A model generated the notes under the pieces. It was not told the origin of the DNA. It saw nothing but the letters and a program-made list of their open reading frames with translations, and ran no database searches. From the NCBI GenBank assembly GCA_902810695.1, contig CADDYV010000003.1:54375-118374 (forward strand): a stretch of DNA of 64,000 nt, written 5' to 3'. Both the position numbers and the translations under genes were made by a program. Source of the stretch: Actinomycetota bacterium (GTDB lineage Bacteria > Actinomycetota > Rubrobacteria > Rubrobacterales > Rubrobacteraceae). Positions 37,381 through 45,173 of this stretch are shown here, piece by piece; position 1 is the stretch's first letter; each line of letters opens with the position of its first letter.

Positions 37381-37961
37381 GCCTGTTCGCGGTCGTGCCG
37401 GTCAAGGATCTCCGTGAAACCAAGAGCCGCCTGGGCGCCGTCCTTGCTCCTGATGAGCGCGCCGACCTGACTCTGAGGACCATGAACCATGTGCTCGCCA
37501 CGCTCCGGGAGGCTGGTGTGGAGAACGTATGCGTCGTGAGCCCGGACCGGCGGGTACTGCAAGCGGCAGGAGAAAGCGGTGCTGCCCGACTCTTCCAGGG
37601 CACCCGCGGCCTCAACCCCGCGCTGGAAGGAGCGCGGGAGTGGGCTGTCTCGCAAGGCGCGACCTCGCTACTCATCTTACCTGCGGATCTGCCATTTCTG
37701 GAGGCCCAGGACATACGGGAGATGTTGGAAAGGGATGGCGAAGAACGCCGGGTTGTGATCTCTCCTGATGAGGGGTACTCGGGTACAAACGCTCTTCTGC
37801 TCCGTCCCCCGAACTCTCTGCCGTTCGCGTTCGGGCCGGAGAGTTATGGAGAGCATGTGCGGCTGGCGGAGGAACGTGGGATCGCTGTGAGTGTCTGCGA
37901 GCGCCCAAACATCGCTTTCGACCTCGATACGGTGCGGGATCTGGAGCGTATGAAGCCTTGA
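37377..37961 (+). CDS. cofC: 2-phospho-L-lactate/PEP guanylyltransferase (F420 biosynthesis)
   Basis: 194 residues of a nucleotidyltransferase fold: FAVVPVKDLRETKSRLGAVL, then LLILPADLPFLEAQDI (metal-binding aspartate) and ISPDEGYSGTNALLLRPP. It couples GTP with phospholactate or phosphoenolpyruvate. The mycobacterial equivalent is FbiD. Its ATG overlaps the cofD stop (ATGA) and its stop overlaps the cofE start (TTGA). Confidence 0.93.
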   Translation: MSLFAVVPVKDLRETKSRLGAVLAPDERADLTLRTMNHVLATLREAGVENVCVVSPDRRVLQAAGESGAARLFQGTRGLNPALEGAREWAVSQGATSLLILPADLPFLEAQDIREMLERDGEERRVVISPDEGYSGTNALLLRPPNSLPFAFGPESYGEHVRLAEERGIAVSVCERPNIAFDLDTVRDLERMKP

Positions 37962-38701
37962 AAGGTGTCGAAATCCTTCCGGTTGAAGGTATCCCGGAGG
38001 TCCGCCCTGGCGACGACCTGCCCGCCCTGATCTCCCGCGCTGCTGGCGATATTCTGCGCGCCGGGGACATCCTCGTCGTAACTCACAAGGTCGTGAGCAA
38101 GGCCGAAGGGCGTCTCGTGGATCTGCGCGAAGTAGAGCCATCCGCCTTCGCCAAGAGGTTCGCCGTCGAGCACGAGAAGGACCCGCGCCAGGTAGAGGTC
38201 GTCCTGCGCGAGAGCCGCCGCATAGTCCGCATGGACCGGGGCCTCATCATCTCCGAGACCCATCACGGCTTCGTATGCGCCAATGCCGGCGTTGATGCCT
38301 CGAACGTTCCCGGAGAAGACCGGGTATGTCTCCTTCCCGCCGATCCGGACGCCTCCGCAGCGAAAATCCGCGAGGCGCTCGCTTCGCGCGTGGGAGAGGA
38401 TATAGCAGTTGTGATCTCCGACTCCTTCGGGAGGCCGTGGCGCGAGGGGATCACCAACGTCGCCATCGGCGTTGCCGGTATGAATCCCCTGGCGGATTAC
38501 CGGGGAGAGGAAGACCCCTACGGCTACCAGCTCGCCGCGAGCGTCCTCGCCGTCGCCGATGAGATCGCCGCCGCAGCCGAACTCGTCATGGGCAAAACCT
38601 CAGGCGTCCCTCTCGCCGTAGTTAGAAACTACCCCTACAAACCGGGCCCCGGCTTCGCGCAAGATTTGCTCATGGAACCATCGAGAGACCTCTTCAGATG
38701 A
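37958..38701 (+). CDS. cofE: Coenzyme F420-0:L-glutamate ligase (standalone)
   Basis: 247 residues. Family motifs VTHKVVSKAEGRLVDL, ISETHHGFVCANAGVDASNVPGEDRV and SDSFGRPWREGITNVAIGVAG identify CofE. It adds the glutamate tail to F420-0 with GTP. It ends at the CofE domain, so it lacks the C-terminal nitroreductase that makes mycobacterial FbiB a dehydro-F420 reductase. A nitroreductase of related type is found fused to a different protein at 51943. TTG start overlapping cofC. Confidence 0.95.
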   Translation: MKGVEILPVEGIPEVRPGDDLPALISRAAGDILRAGDILVVTHKVVSKAEGRLVDLREVEPSAFAKRFAVEHEKDPRQVEVVLRESRRIVRMDRGLIISETHHGFVCANAGVDASNVPGEDRVCLLPADPDASAAKIREALASRVGEDIAVVISDSFGRPWREGITNVAIGVAGMNPLADYRGEEDPYGYQLAASVLAVADEIAAAAELVMGKTSGVPLAVVRNYPYKPGPGFAQDLLMEPSRDLFR

Positions 38702-38704
38702 AAT

Positions 38705-38736
38705 TTTCCTTAATCTACGCAAAAATTTCCTTAATC
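38705..38736 (+). repeat. 21-bp-spaced direct repeats upstream of cysH
   Basis: TTTCCTTAATC occurs at 38705-38715 and again at 38726-38736, exactly two helical turns apart, each followed by an A-rich tract. The second copy abuts the palindromic operator. Phasing suggests tandem binding of a regulator, possibly an activator, upstream of the cys promoter (inference). Confidence 0.5.
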
Positions 38737-38789
38737 CGACAAAAATCATCGGATTTTCCATTGACTAACGGGCGTTGGGCACATAGTAT
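38735..38789 (+). promoter_or_regulatory. Operator and promoter of the cys/F420 sulfite-reduction operon
   Basis: An inverted repeat TCCGACAAA-A-ATCATCGGA (38735-38753) lies 7 bp upstream of a good promoter, TTGACT (38761-38766), 17-bp spacer, TAGTAT (38784-38789). The same 19-bp element in perfect form occurs at 58533-58551 between fbiC and the rhodanese gene. The leader from here to cysH is about 170 nt and contains no motif I can assign to a riboswitch. Confidence 0.6.
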
Positions 38790-38968
38790 TTTTCGACAAT
38801 GAGACATGAAGCTTTGAAGATAAGATTTGAGGCCATGCACATTATTTCGCAGAGGCTCGGTTCCTTCGGGCATCGAATGCGCAGCCGATGTAGCACTCGC
38901 TCCTAAAGCAGGGTAATCTTCTCCAGATAATTTTTTAGAGGCTGGCAGTTCTCGGGGAGGAAACTTTT

Positions 38969-39724
38969 ATGCCTGAAGCTCAGGTATCAGAGTGGGAAAA
39001 CGCTATTTCGGATCGTAGGGATCTTCTGCGCGAGAGCAGGCATTTGGAGGGTGCCTCGCCGCAGAAGATCCTACGATGGGCGGCAGAGTCTTTTGGTAGG
39101 AAACTGGCCCTCTCTGTCTCCTTTGGCGGAGCCGAGGGGATGGTGTTGCTGGATATGCTCTCGCGCATTACGGACCGGGCGCGGGTATTTACGCTCGATA
39201 CGGGATTCCTCTTCGAGGAGACGGTTCGTTTCAGGGAAGAAGCGATGAAGCGTTATCCGTTGGAGCTTGAAGTGGTGGGGCCGGAGATGTCTATCGAGGA
39301 GCAGGTCGAGAAGTACGGGGAGAGGATGCGAAGCTGTAACCCGGATCTCTGCTGCCAGGTGAGAAAGGTCGAGCCCCAGAGGAAGTTCCTCAAGAACTAC
39401 GACGCGTGGGCTACCGGAATCCGGCGGGATCAGACATCCCAGAGGGCCAATACTCCGGTTGTGGAGTGGGACGATTTCTTCGGGGTGTTCAAGATATCGC
39501 CGCTCGCCGGATGGAGCGCCGCGCAGGTCATGGAGTACGTGAGAGAGCACGACGTACCGCTCAACCCATTGCTGTCGCAGGGTTACAAGAGCATCGGGTG
39601 TGCGCCGCAGACGAGGCCGGTGGCACCGGGTGAGGACGAGCGCGCCGGACGCTGGCCTGGATCGGAGAAGACCGAGTGCGGAATCCACGTCGTAAACGGG
39701 AGGGTAGTGCGTGCGAACCCTTAG
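38969..39724 (+). CDS. cysH: Phosphoadenylyl/adenylyl-sulfate reductase, atypical iron-sulfur motif
   Basis: 251 residues. LALSVSFGGAEGMVLLDML, VFTLDTGFLFEET and KTECGIH (catalytic Cys237) mark the family, which reduces APS or PAPS to sulfite with thioredoxin. APS reductases bind a [4Fe-4S] cluster through CC and C-x-x-C. Here Cys128-Cys129 (DLCCQVRK) and Cys211 are present, but the fourth position is Gln214 (SIGCAPQTR, codon CAG), so one cluster ligand is missing. Start ATG 38969 has GGGGAGGA upstream. Its end overlaps the sulfite reductase start by 14 bp. First gene of the sulfate-reduction operon. Confidence 0.92.
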   Translation: MPEAQVSEWENAISDRRDLLRESRHLEGASPQKILRWAAESFGRKLALSVSFGGAEGMVLLDMLSRITDRARVFTLDTGFLFEETVRFREEAMKRYPLELEVVGPEMSIEEQVEKYGERMRSCNPDLCCQVRKVEPQRKFLKNYDAWATGIRRDQTSQRANTPVVEWDDFFGVFKISPLAGWSAAQVMEYVREHDVPLNPLLSQGYKSIGCAPQTRPVAPGEDERAGRWPGSEKTECGIHVVNGRVVRANP

Positions 39725-41342
39725 AGAGAACCAGAGACTCAACAGCGTCGAGAAGATAAAGCTCGAAAGACACCCGCTGGAAGTGCGCGATGCGATCATT
39801 GAAACCTACTCGAAGGAAGGCGTAGAGGCCCTGCACGCCGTCCCCGGCGAGATGGAGCGCCTCAAGTGGGTCGGCATCTACCCCCAGAACCAGGGCGGCA
39901 ACAACTTCATGATGAGGATAAAAGTCCCGGGCGGGGTGCTCTCTCCTGCGCAGGCGCGGGTTATCGGGAGAATCGCCCGCGACTACGCCAAGGGCCCCTA
40001 TCCGAACCCCCACTTCGGGGACAACTTCCTGGACATCACCACGCGCCAGGACATCCAGATGCACTGGATCCAGATCGAGGAGATCCCGGAGATCTGGCGC
40101 AGGCTCGAAGAGGTCGGGATGACGACCGTGCAGGCGTGCGGGGACTCGGCGCGCAACGTACTCTGCTGCCCGGTCAGCGGCATAGACCGGGAGGAAGCCC
40201 TGGATGCCTACCCCATAGCTCGCGAAATATCCAGCTACTTCACCGGCAACCGCGAGTACGCGAATCTGCCGCGCAAGTTCAAGATGAGCGTAACCGGGTG
40301 CCTGGAGGACTGCGCGCAGGCGGAGATCAACGACATCGGAATGCTCCCGGCGCGCCTCGAAGACGGGACCGTGGGCTTCAACGTGCGCGTCGGCGGCGGG
40401 CTCTCCGACGGGCCGCGGATGGCTTCGGACATAGACGTGTTCGTCCGGCCCGAGGAGGCGGTGGAGATCACACGCGCTATCGCCCAGCTTTACGGCGAGC
40501 TCGGCAACCGCGAGAACCGCTGGACGTGCCGGATGCGCTACCTGGTGCAGGAGCTTGGTCCCGAGGGTTTCCGGGAGGAGCTGGAGAAGCGCGCCGACTT
40601 CGGACTTGAGCCCGCGGGCGAGGATCTCACCAAGCACTACCGGGGCGACCACGTGGGCGTGCATGCGCAGAAGCAGGACGGACTCTACTACGTCGGGCTC
40701 AACGTTACCGTCGGGCGGATGAGCGGAGAGCATCTGGAGGAGGCCGGGCGGCTCGCCGGGGAGTACGGCGACGAAGTGCGACTGGCTACGGACCAGAACC
40801 TCATCATCACCGGCGTGCCCGAGCAGCGGCTGGATGATTTTCTGGCGGAGCCGCTGCTGGAGCGGTACTCGCCGGAGCCGGGACCGTTCGAGCGCGGAGT
40901 CGTGGCGTGCACCGGGAGCGAATTCTGCCGGTTCGCGATAGTGGAGACCAAGATACGGGCCGTCGAGTGGGCCCGCGAGATGGACCGCCGCGTCGGGGAC
41001 ATCGGCCAGGAGGCGGTGAGGATGCACTTCTCCGGCTGCTCGGCCTCGTGCGCCCAGCCCCAGATCGGAGACATCGGCTTCCGCGGCGAGACCGCGAAGA
41101 CCAAGGACGGGATCGTCGAGGGGGTTGACGTCGGGCTCGGCGGTTCTCTGGGCAGAGACGCCGCGTTCATTGACTGGGTAGAGGGCGCCAAGCCCACCGA
41201 TGAGATCCCCGATGCTCTGGAGCGCGTTTTCAAACACTTTGGTGAGGAGCGCCGGGAAGGCGAGCGTTTCCACGAGTGGGCGCGCCGCAAGCCGAACAAG
41301 GAGCTTCGCGCCCTGATCCGGGACGGAAGAGGAAGCTCTTAG
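39711..41342 (+). CDS. sir: Siroheme/[4Fe-4S] sulfite (or nitrite) reductase
   Basis: 543 residues with two half-repeats of the ferredoxin-type nitrite/sulfite reductase fold. The cofactor cysteines are Cys400 and Cys406 (CTGSEFC) and Cys443 and Cys447 (CSASC). The first half has the related but degenerate CPVSGIDR and TGCLEDCAQ. It performs six-electron reduction of sulfite to sulfide. Sequence alone cannot separate sulfite from nitrite reductases, but overlap with cysH and position before APS kinase and a sulfite/sulfonate exporter family gene favour sulfite. The next gene, overlapping by 1 bp, is a likely electron donor. GTG start. Confidence 0.9.
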   Translation: MRTLRENQRLNSVEKIKLERHPLEVRDAIIETYSKEGVEALHAVPGEMERLKWVGIYPQNQGGNNFMMRIKVPGGVLSPAQARVIGRIARDYAKGPYPNPHFGDNFLDITTRQDIQMHWIQIEEIPEIWRRLEEVGMTTVQACGDSARNVLCCPVSGIDREEALDAYPIAREISSYFTGNREYANLPRKFKMSVTGCLEDCAQAEINDIGMLPARLEDGTVGFNVRVGGGLSDGPRMASDIDVFVRPEEAVEITRAIAQLYGELGNRENRWTCRMRYLVQELGPEGFREELEKRADFGLEPAGEDLTKHYRGDHVGVHAQKQDGLYYVGLNVTVGRMSGEHLEEAGRLAGEYGDEVRLATDQNLIITGVPEQRLDDFLAEPLLERYSPEPGPFERGVVACTGSEFCRFAIVETKIRAVEWAREMDRRVGDIGQEAVRMHFSGCSASCAQPQIGDIGFRGETAKTKDGIVEGVDVGLGGSLGRDAAFIDWVEGAKPTDEIPDALERVFKHFGEERREGERFHEWARRKPNKELRALIRDGRGSS

Positions 41343-42598
41343 TGTCGGGCTTCGACATCCGGGAGCTGATGAACGACATTGACGAGGCTCCCGGGAAGGT
41401 CTGGTTCTGGGACCTTGAGAGTGCCGTCATAGACGCAGACCGCTGCGTCCAGTGCGGAGCCTGCGTCGCCGCTTGCCCGACGGATTCTATCGGGATCGGC
41501 GAGGACGACCTGCCCAAGCTGGTGAAGATGTGCACCGGCTGCTCTCTGTGCTGGGACTTCTGCCCGCGCGGCGGGATGCGCCACGAGGCGACGTGGAAAC
41601 TAGACTCAGCACGTCAACATGAGGGCAACAATTCAGGTGCTGAGTCTAGTTTCAAAATAACCGGGAACGGCAACGGCAGCCCCGTCGAGGGAATCGGAGA
41701 TGTCCACGAGAGCTACACCGCGCGGGTGAGGCCGGAGATCGAGGGCGCCCAGGACGGGGGAGTGGTGAGCGCCGTCCTGATATCACTGCTCGAAGCCGAT
41801 GAGATAGACGGCGCGCTCCTGGCCCGCGAGAGCGAGGAGGAGCCCTGGAAAGGCGAGGCTTTCCTGGCGCGCACGCCGGAAGAGGTGCGGGAGTGCGCCG
41901 GAAGCTTCTACAACCAGACGCTCGCGCTGGGACACCTGGACTTCTCGGGTTACGACCTGCCGCCGAACCCGAGGATAGCGGTCGTCGGGACGCCGTGCGA
42001 GATCGAGGGTATCAAGGCGATGCAGGCGCGGCCCTGGAAGTGGGGATCGTCGCAGGTAGAGGCGGTTACGCTCACCATCGCGCTTTTGTGCACCAAGAGC
42101 TTCAACTACGAGAAGCTCATGCTGCAGGAAGTCCGGGACAAGAGAGGAGTGGACCTCGAAGAAGTGGGCCGGGTGGATGTGATCCGGGGCAAGCTCATCG
42201 TCCAGGACCGGGAGGGCGAGACGATCTTCGAGGAGCCGATCAAGGACTTCCACGGCGCCGCCTTGAAGGGTTGCGACGAGTGCGCGGACTTCATGGGGCA
42301 CGCGGCCGACATCTCCGTGGGGAGCGTCGGGAGCGCCGACGGGTACTCCAGCGTGCTAGTACGTTCGGAAGAAGGTCTTGCTGCTTTCGAGCATATAAAG
42401 GATAAACTGGAGCTCCGCGATATTGACAAGCCCCAGGCTTTAGATAAGCTGGACAACCTAGACAAGCGGATTGCATTCAAGAGTCTCAAGAGAGCTTTTG
42501 ACCCGGAGGCCCCGTTGTTCATAGATTATGAAGAATACCTGAATGACTACGAGGGCACCGACAGAGCCCCGGTGGAACACGAAGCGGTGAGGTACTGA
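41342..42598 (+). CDS. FrhB/FpoF-like F420H2-oxidising iron-sulfur flavoprotein, coupled to sulfite reductase
   Basis: 418 residues from GTG 41342, whose G is the last base of the sir TAG stop. The N-terminus has two [4Fe-4S] ferredoxin motifs, CVQCGACVAACP (35-46) and CTGCSLCWDFCP (64-75). The rest is the coenzyme F420 hydrogenase/dehydrogenase beta-subunit domain (VVSAVLISLLEADEIDGALL, VVGTPCEIEGIKAM, GCDECADFMGHAADISVGSVGS). FrhB-type proteins hold FAD and move electrons between F420H2 and iron-sulfur centres. This domain order equals the N-terminal half of methanogen F420-dependent sulfite reductase, here a separate gene. A 58-bp palindromic segment (41596-41653) encodes part of the linker between the domains. 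Confidence 0.88.
   Translation: MSGFDIRELMNDIDEAPGKVWFWDLESAVIDADRCVQCGACVAACPTDSIGIGEDDLPKLVKMCTGCSLCWDFCPRGGMRHEATWKLDSARQHEGNNSGAESSFKITGNGNGSPVEGIGDVHESYTARVRPEIEGAQDGGVVSAVLISLLEADEIDGALLARESEEEPWKGEAFLARTPEEVRECAGSFYNQTLALGHLDFSGYDLPPNPRIAVVGTPCEIEGIKAMQARPWKWGSSQVEAVTLTIALLCTKSFNYEKLMLQEVRDKRGVDLEEVGRVDVIRGKLIVQDREGETIFEEPIKDFHGAALKGCDECADFMGHAADISVGSVGSADGYSSVLVRSEEGLAAFEHIKDKLELRDIDKPQALDKLDNLDKRIAFKSLKRAFDPEAPLFIDYEEYLNDYEGTDRAPVEHEAVRY
41596..41653. repeat. 17-bp perfect inverted repeat inside the FrhB-like gene
   Basis: The arm GAAACTAGACTCAGCAC (41596-41612) is the exact reverse complement of 41637-41653, with a 24-bp loop. It is read through in frame and supplies about 20 residues (roughly 86-105) between the ferredoxin and FrhB domains. 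Perfect terminal inverted repeats around a short core resemble a miniature mobile or palindromic element inserted in frame. Confidence 0.85.
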
Positions 42599-42601
42599 TC
42601 G

Positions 42602-42955
42602 GTGGCGGCAGCGAAGTTCCTGTCTCTGCCAGAAGAGCCGGTCGAGTTGAGAGGTAAAACCCGTACCCTCGTCGAGAGCGATCCTGAGGAGGGCGCACGC
42701 CTGGTGCGCGAAGCATCCTTCATCGCAGAGCCCCTGTGGGAGGTCTGGGGAGGAGAGCTTGGGTCCCGGGGCATGGGCTACGAGCGGTTTCTGGAAATCG
42801 CTCGCGGGTATGCGGGTGAGATCTGGCTCTGGGTCATGGGTGAGCGCACCTGGGAGCACTGCGCTGGAGGATTGGCCGGAAGGGCCGCGAGACGCGTTCC
42901 GCGAGATGGTGCCGAGAGAGTTGTGGACGCGGTAGAGATTTGCGGACAAAGGTAG
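42602..42955 (+). CDS. Small conserved-looking protein in the sulfite-reduction operon, function unknown
   Basis: 117 residues from GTG 42602, 3 bp after the FrhB-like stop. Tryptophan-rich, with EASFIAEPLWEVWGGEL, YERFLEIARGYAGEIWLWVMGERTWEHCAGGLAG. No cofactor motif beyond a single Cys in WEHC. Tight spacing implies the same transcript and a link to sulfite reduction or electron transfer. I do not recognise a family. Confidence 0.6.
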   Translation: MAAAKFLSLPEEPVELRGKTRTLVESDPEEGARLVREASFIAEPLWEVWGGELGSRGMGYERFLEIARGYAGEIWLWVMGERTWEHCAGGLAGRAARRVPRDGAERVVDAVEICGQR

Positions 42956-43052
42956 TAGGCTTTCTAGCCTCAGAGGCCCTTGTGAAGAGTAGCGCGCTCT
43001 TTCGCGTGTAAATGTGGCGGTTTGTAGAGAGAAGAGAAAGGACATTTCGGAA

Positions 43053-43625
43053 ATGGAGAACGGAAGCAGGCAGGGACGCGGTTTTACGCTCTGGTTCACG
43101 GGGCTATCCGGAGCTGGCAAGACCACTATCTCCGAGATCATCGAGCGCGAGTTGCGGTTGCGCTTCGGCAAGATAGAGGTTCTGGACGGCGACATCGTCC
43201 GCACCAACCTCTCCAAAGGGTTGAGCTTCAGCAAGGAGGATCGGGACACGAATGTCCTCAGGATAGGCTTCGTGGCCGGCCTCTTGACCCGCAACGGGGT
43301 GGGTGTGATCGTCTCCGCGATCTCCCCGTACAAAGAGGCACGCGAGAAGGTGCGCCAGAATATCGGGGAGGATTTCATCGAGATCTTCGTTGACGCCCCG
43401 ATAGAGGTCTGCGCCGAGCGGGATGTCAAGGGCCTCTACAAGAAGGCGTTCTCCGGTGAGATAAAGGGATTCACCGGCGTCTCGGACCCCTACGAGCCGC
43501 CCGCCGCCCCGGAGCTTCACATCAAGACCAACGAGGAGGAGCCCCAGGAGAGCGCGCGCCGGGTCATCTCCTATCTCGAAGAGCAGGGCTATCTGCTTCC
43601 GGTAGAGGAGTTCAGCCGGACGTAA
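43053..43625 (+). CDS. cysC: Adenylyl-sulfate kinase
   Basis: 190 residues from ATG 43053 with AAAGGA about 10 nt upstream; a GTG at 43014 would add 13 residues. P-loop GLSGAGKTT (17-25), then LDGDIVRTNLSKGLSFSKEDRDTN and the phospho-adenylyl loop VIVSAISPYKEAREKVRQ. It phosphorylates APS to PAPS. Same strand as cysH-sir. No ATP sulfurylase gene is in the window. Confidence 0.92.
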   Translation: MENGSRQGRGFTLWFTGLSGAGKTTISEIIERELRLRFGKIEVLDGDIVRTNLSKGLSFSKEDRDTNVLRIGFVAGLLTRNGVGVIVSAISPYKEAREKVRQNIGEDFIEIFVDAPIEVCAERDVKGLYKKAFSGEIKGFTGVSDPYEPPAAPELHIKTNEEEPQESARRVISYLEEQGYLLPVEEFSRT

Positions 43626-44419
43626 TGGACCCAAGCTCCGTCCTATTCGGGCTTTTTGTCGGTTTCCTGGTAGGACTGACCGGGGTCGGGGGCGGCTCGA
43701 TCATGACGCCGTTCCTGATCTCGGGCATGGGAGTCTCCGCTCCCACGGCCATCGGGACCGACATGGTCTACTCCACGATCACGAAGCTCATCGGATCGGC
43801 GCAGCACTACCGGCAGCGCTCGGTAAACCTGGAGGTGGCCATCTTCCTCGGTCTCGGGAGCATCCCCGCCAGCCTCCTCGGGGTGCAGACCCTCCAGTGG
43901 ATGAAGACTTCCTTCGACCCCGGCAAGGTGCAGAGCACCATGATCACCATCATAGCGGCGACCCTGGTTCTGGTCGGAGCATCGCTCATCTTCCGCTCCT
44001 TCATGCCGCAGAAGTGGACGGAGCGCAGGAAGATCAAATGGGACGGGGAGAGCCCCATGAGCGCAAAGCGCCGGATATTCACCGTTATCTTCGGGGCAAC
44101 CGGTGGATACCTGGTGGGGCTCACTTCCATCGGTTCCGGGAGCATCATGGCCGTCATACTTCTGTTGCTCTATCCCATGAGTCCGGCGATGATCGTGGGC
44201 ACCGACGTTACCCACGCCACCGTCCTCTCGCTGGTTACAGGGCTTGCGCAGATGGCCCACGGCAACGTGAACTTTCCTCTCACCCTCGGACTCTCCATCG
44301 GCGGCGTTCCCGGAGTCCTGATCGGGAGCCGCCTCGCGCCCTTCCTGCCGAGAAAACCGCTTACCATCATACTCGCGGTCATGCTCGTCTTCGTGGGCAT
44401 CCAGATGCTCTTCTTCTAA
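43625..44419 (+). CDS. TauE/SafE family sulfite/sulfonate exporter-like membrane protein
   Basis: 264 residues with about eight hydrophobic segments in two halves. GLTGVGGGSIMTPFLI and LTSIGSGSIMAVILLLLYP are the paired G-x-G-G motifs of the family. Members export organosulfur compounds or sulfite, which fits this sulfur operon. ATG overlaps the TAA of cysC (TAATG). Confidence 0.88.
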   Translation: MDPSSVLFGLFVGFLVGLTGVGGGSIMTPFLISGMGVSAPTAIGTDMVYSTITKLIGSAQHYRQRSVNLEVAIFLGLGSIPASLLGVQTLQWMKTSFDPGKVQSTMITIIAATLVLVGASLIFRSFMPQKWTERRKIKWDGESPMSAKRRIFTVIFGATGGYLVGLTSIGSGSIMAVILLLLYPMSPAMIVGTDVTHATVLSLVTGLAQMAHGNVNFPLTLGLSIGGVPGVLIGSRLAPFLPRKPLTIILAVMLVFVGIQMLFF

Positions 44420-44471
44420 GAAGCTACTCCATTTCGCCAGCAGGCGTGAGGCTTCTCGCGTATCCTGTGCC

Positions 44472-45173
44472 TTGGTGAAGAAGGTTCGCGAACAGGGAGG
44501 CGGGGGATACTCACTGGCATTTGTCGTGGTTACTGCGATTTTCGTTACCTGCCTCATCACGGCCAATATAACGGCGGTGAAGATCATCAGCGTCTTCGGC
44601 ATGACGCTTCCTGCAGGAGTGGTGGTCTTTCCGGTCAGTTACATCGTTGGCGACGTGCTAACCGAAGTCTACGGCTACCGAGCGGCGCGACGTGTGATCT
44701 GGCTGGGATTCCTGTGCAACCTTCTAGCGGTCGCTGCGATCTCGGTAGGAGGAGTATTGCCCGCAGCCCCGTTCTGGCATGGACAGGCTGCCTACGAGCA
44801 CATCCTCGGCTACACTCCGCGCCTTTTGGCCGCGTCGTTCCTGGCCTATCTCGTAGGCGAGTTTGCCAATTCCATCGTGATGGCTAAGATGAAGGTTGCC
44901 ACCAACGGTCGCTGGCTCTGGAGCCGTACAATAGGTTCTACATTCGTCGGGGAGGGGCTTGACTCGCTGGTGTTTGTCACACTCTCTTTCATCGGAACTA
45001 TTCCATTAGCAGGCTTGGCTTCTGCCATCATCTTCCAGTGGCTCTTCAAGTGTGCATACGAGGTGGCTGCTACCCCTCTGACCTACCTCATCGTGGGACA
45101 TCTCAAGCACGTCGAGGAAATTGACGTCTATGACCGCGACACTCGATTCAATCCTCTCTTGGCAAGCAAGTAA
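44472..45173 (+). CDS. Queuosine-precursor transporter family protein (YhhQ/VUT)
   Basis: 233 residues with about six membrane helices. ITANITAVKIISVFGMTLPAGVVVFPVSYIVGDVLTEVYGY is split over the first two helices and is the YhhQ hallmark, followed by LVGEFANSIVMAKMK. YhhQ imports the 7-deazaguanine precursors preQ0/preQ1. It ends immediately before the next start and is the first gene of the DpdA/HerA/NurA unit, so it may feed DNA modification rather than tRNA queuosine (inference). TTG 44472 or GTG 44475 start. Confidence 0.87.
   Translation: MVKKVREQGGGGYSLAFVVVTAIFVTCLITANITAVKIISVFGMTLPAGVVVFPVSYIVGDVLTEVYGYRAARRVIWLGFLCNLLAVAAISVGGVLPAAPFWHGQAAYEHILGYTPRLLAASFLAYLVGEFANSIVMAKMKVATNGRWLWSRTIGSTFVGEGLDSLVFVTLSFIGTIPLAGLASAIIFQWLFKCAYEVAATPLTYLIVGHLKHVEEIDVYDRDTRFNPLLASK

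Noticed and set aside
38800..38968. SAM or other sulfur riboswitch in the cysH leader
   Set aside because: The conserved SAM-I core segments are absent and only short unconvincing stems were seen.
39561..41273. 570-codon minus-strand open frame opposite cysH and sulfite reductase
   Set aside because: It is the complement of genes with intact cofactor motifs and shows no recognisable domain.
39711..41342. Assimilatory nitrite reductase
   Set aside because: The fold is shared, but the operon holds cysH, APS kinase and a sulfite-exporter family gene and no nitrate reductase or transporter, so sulfite is the better call.
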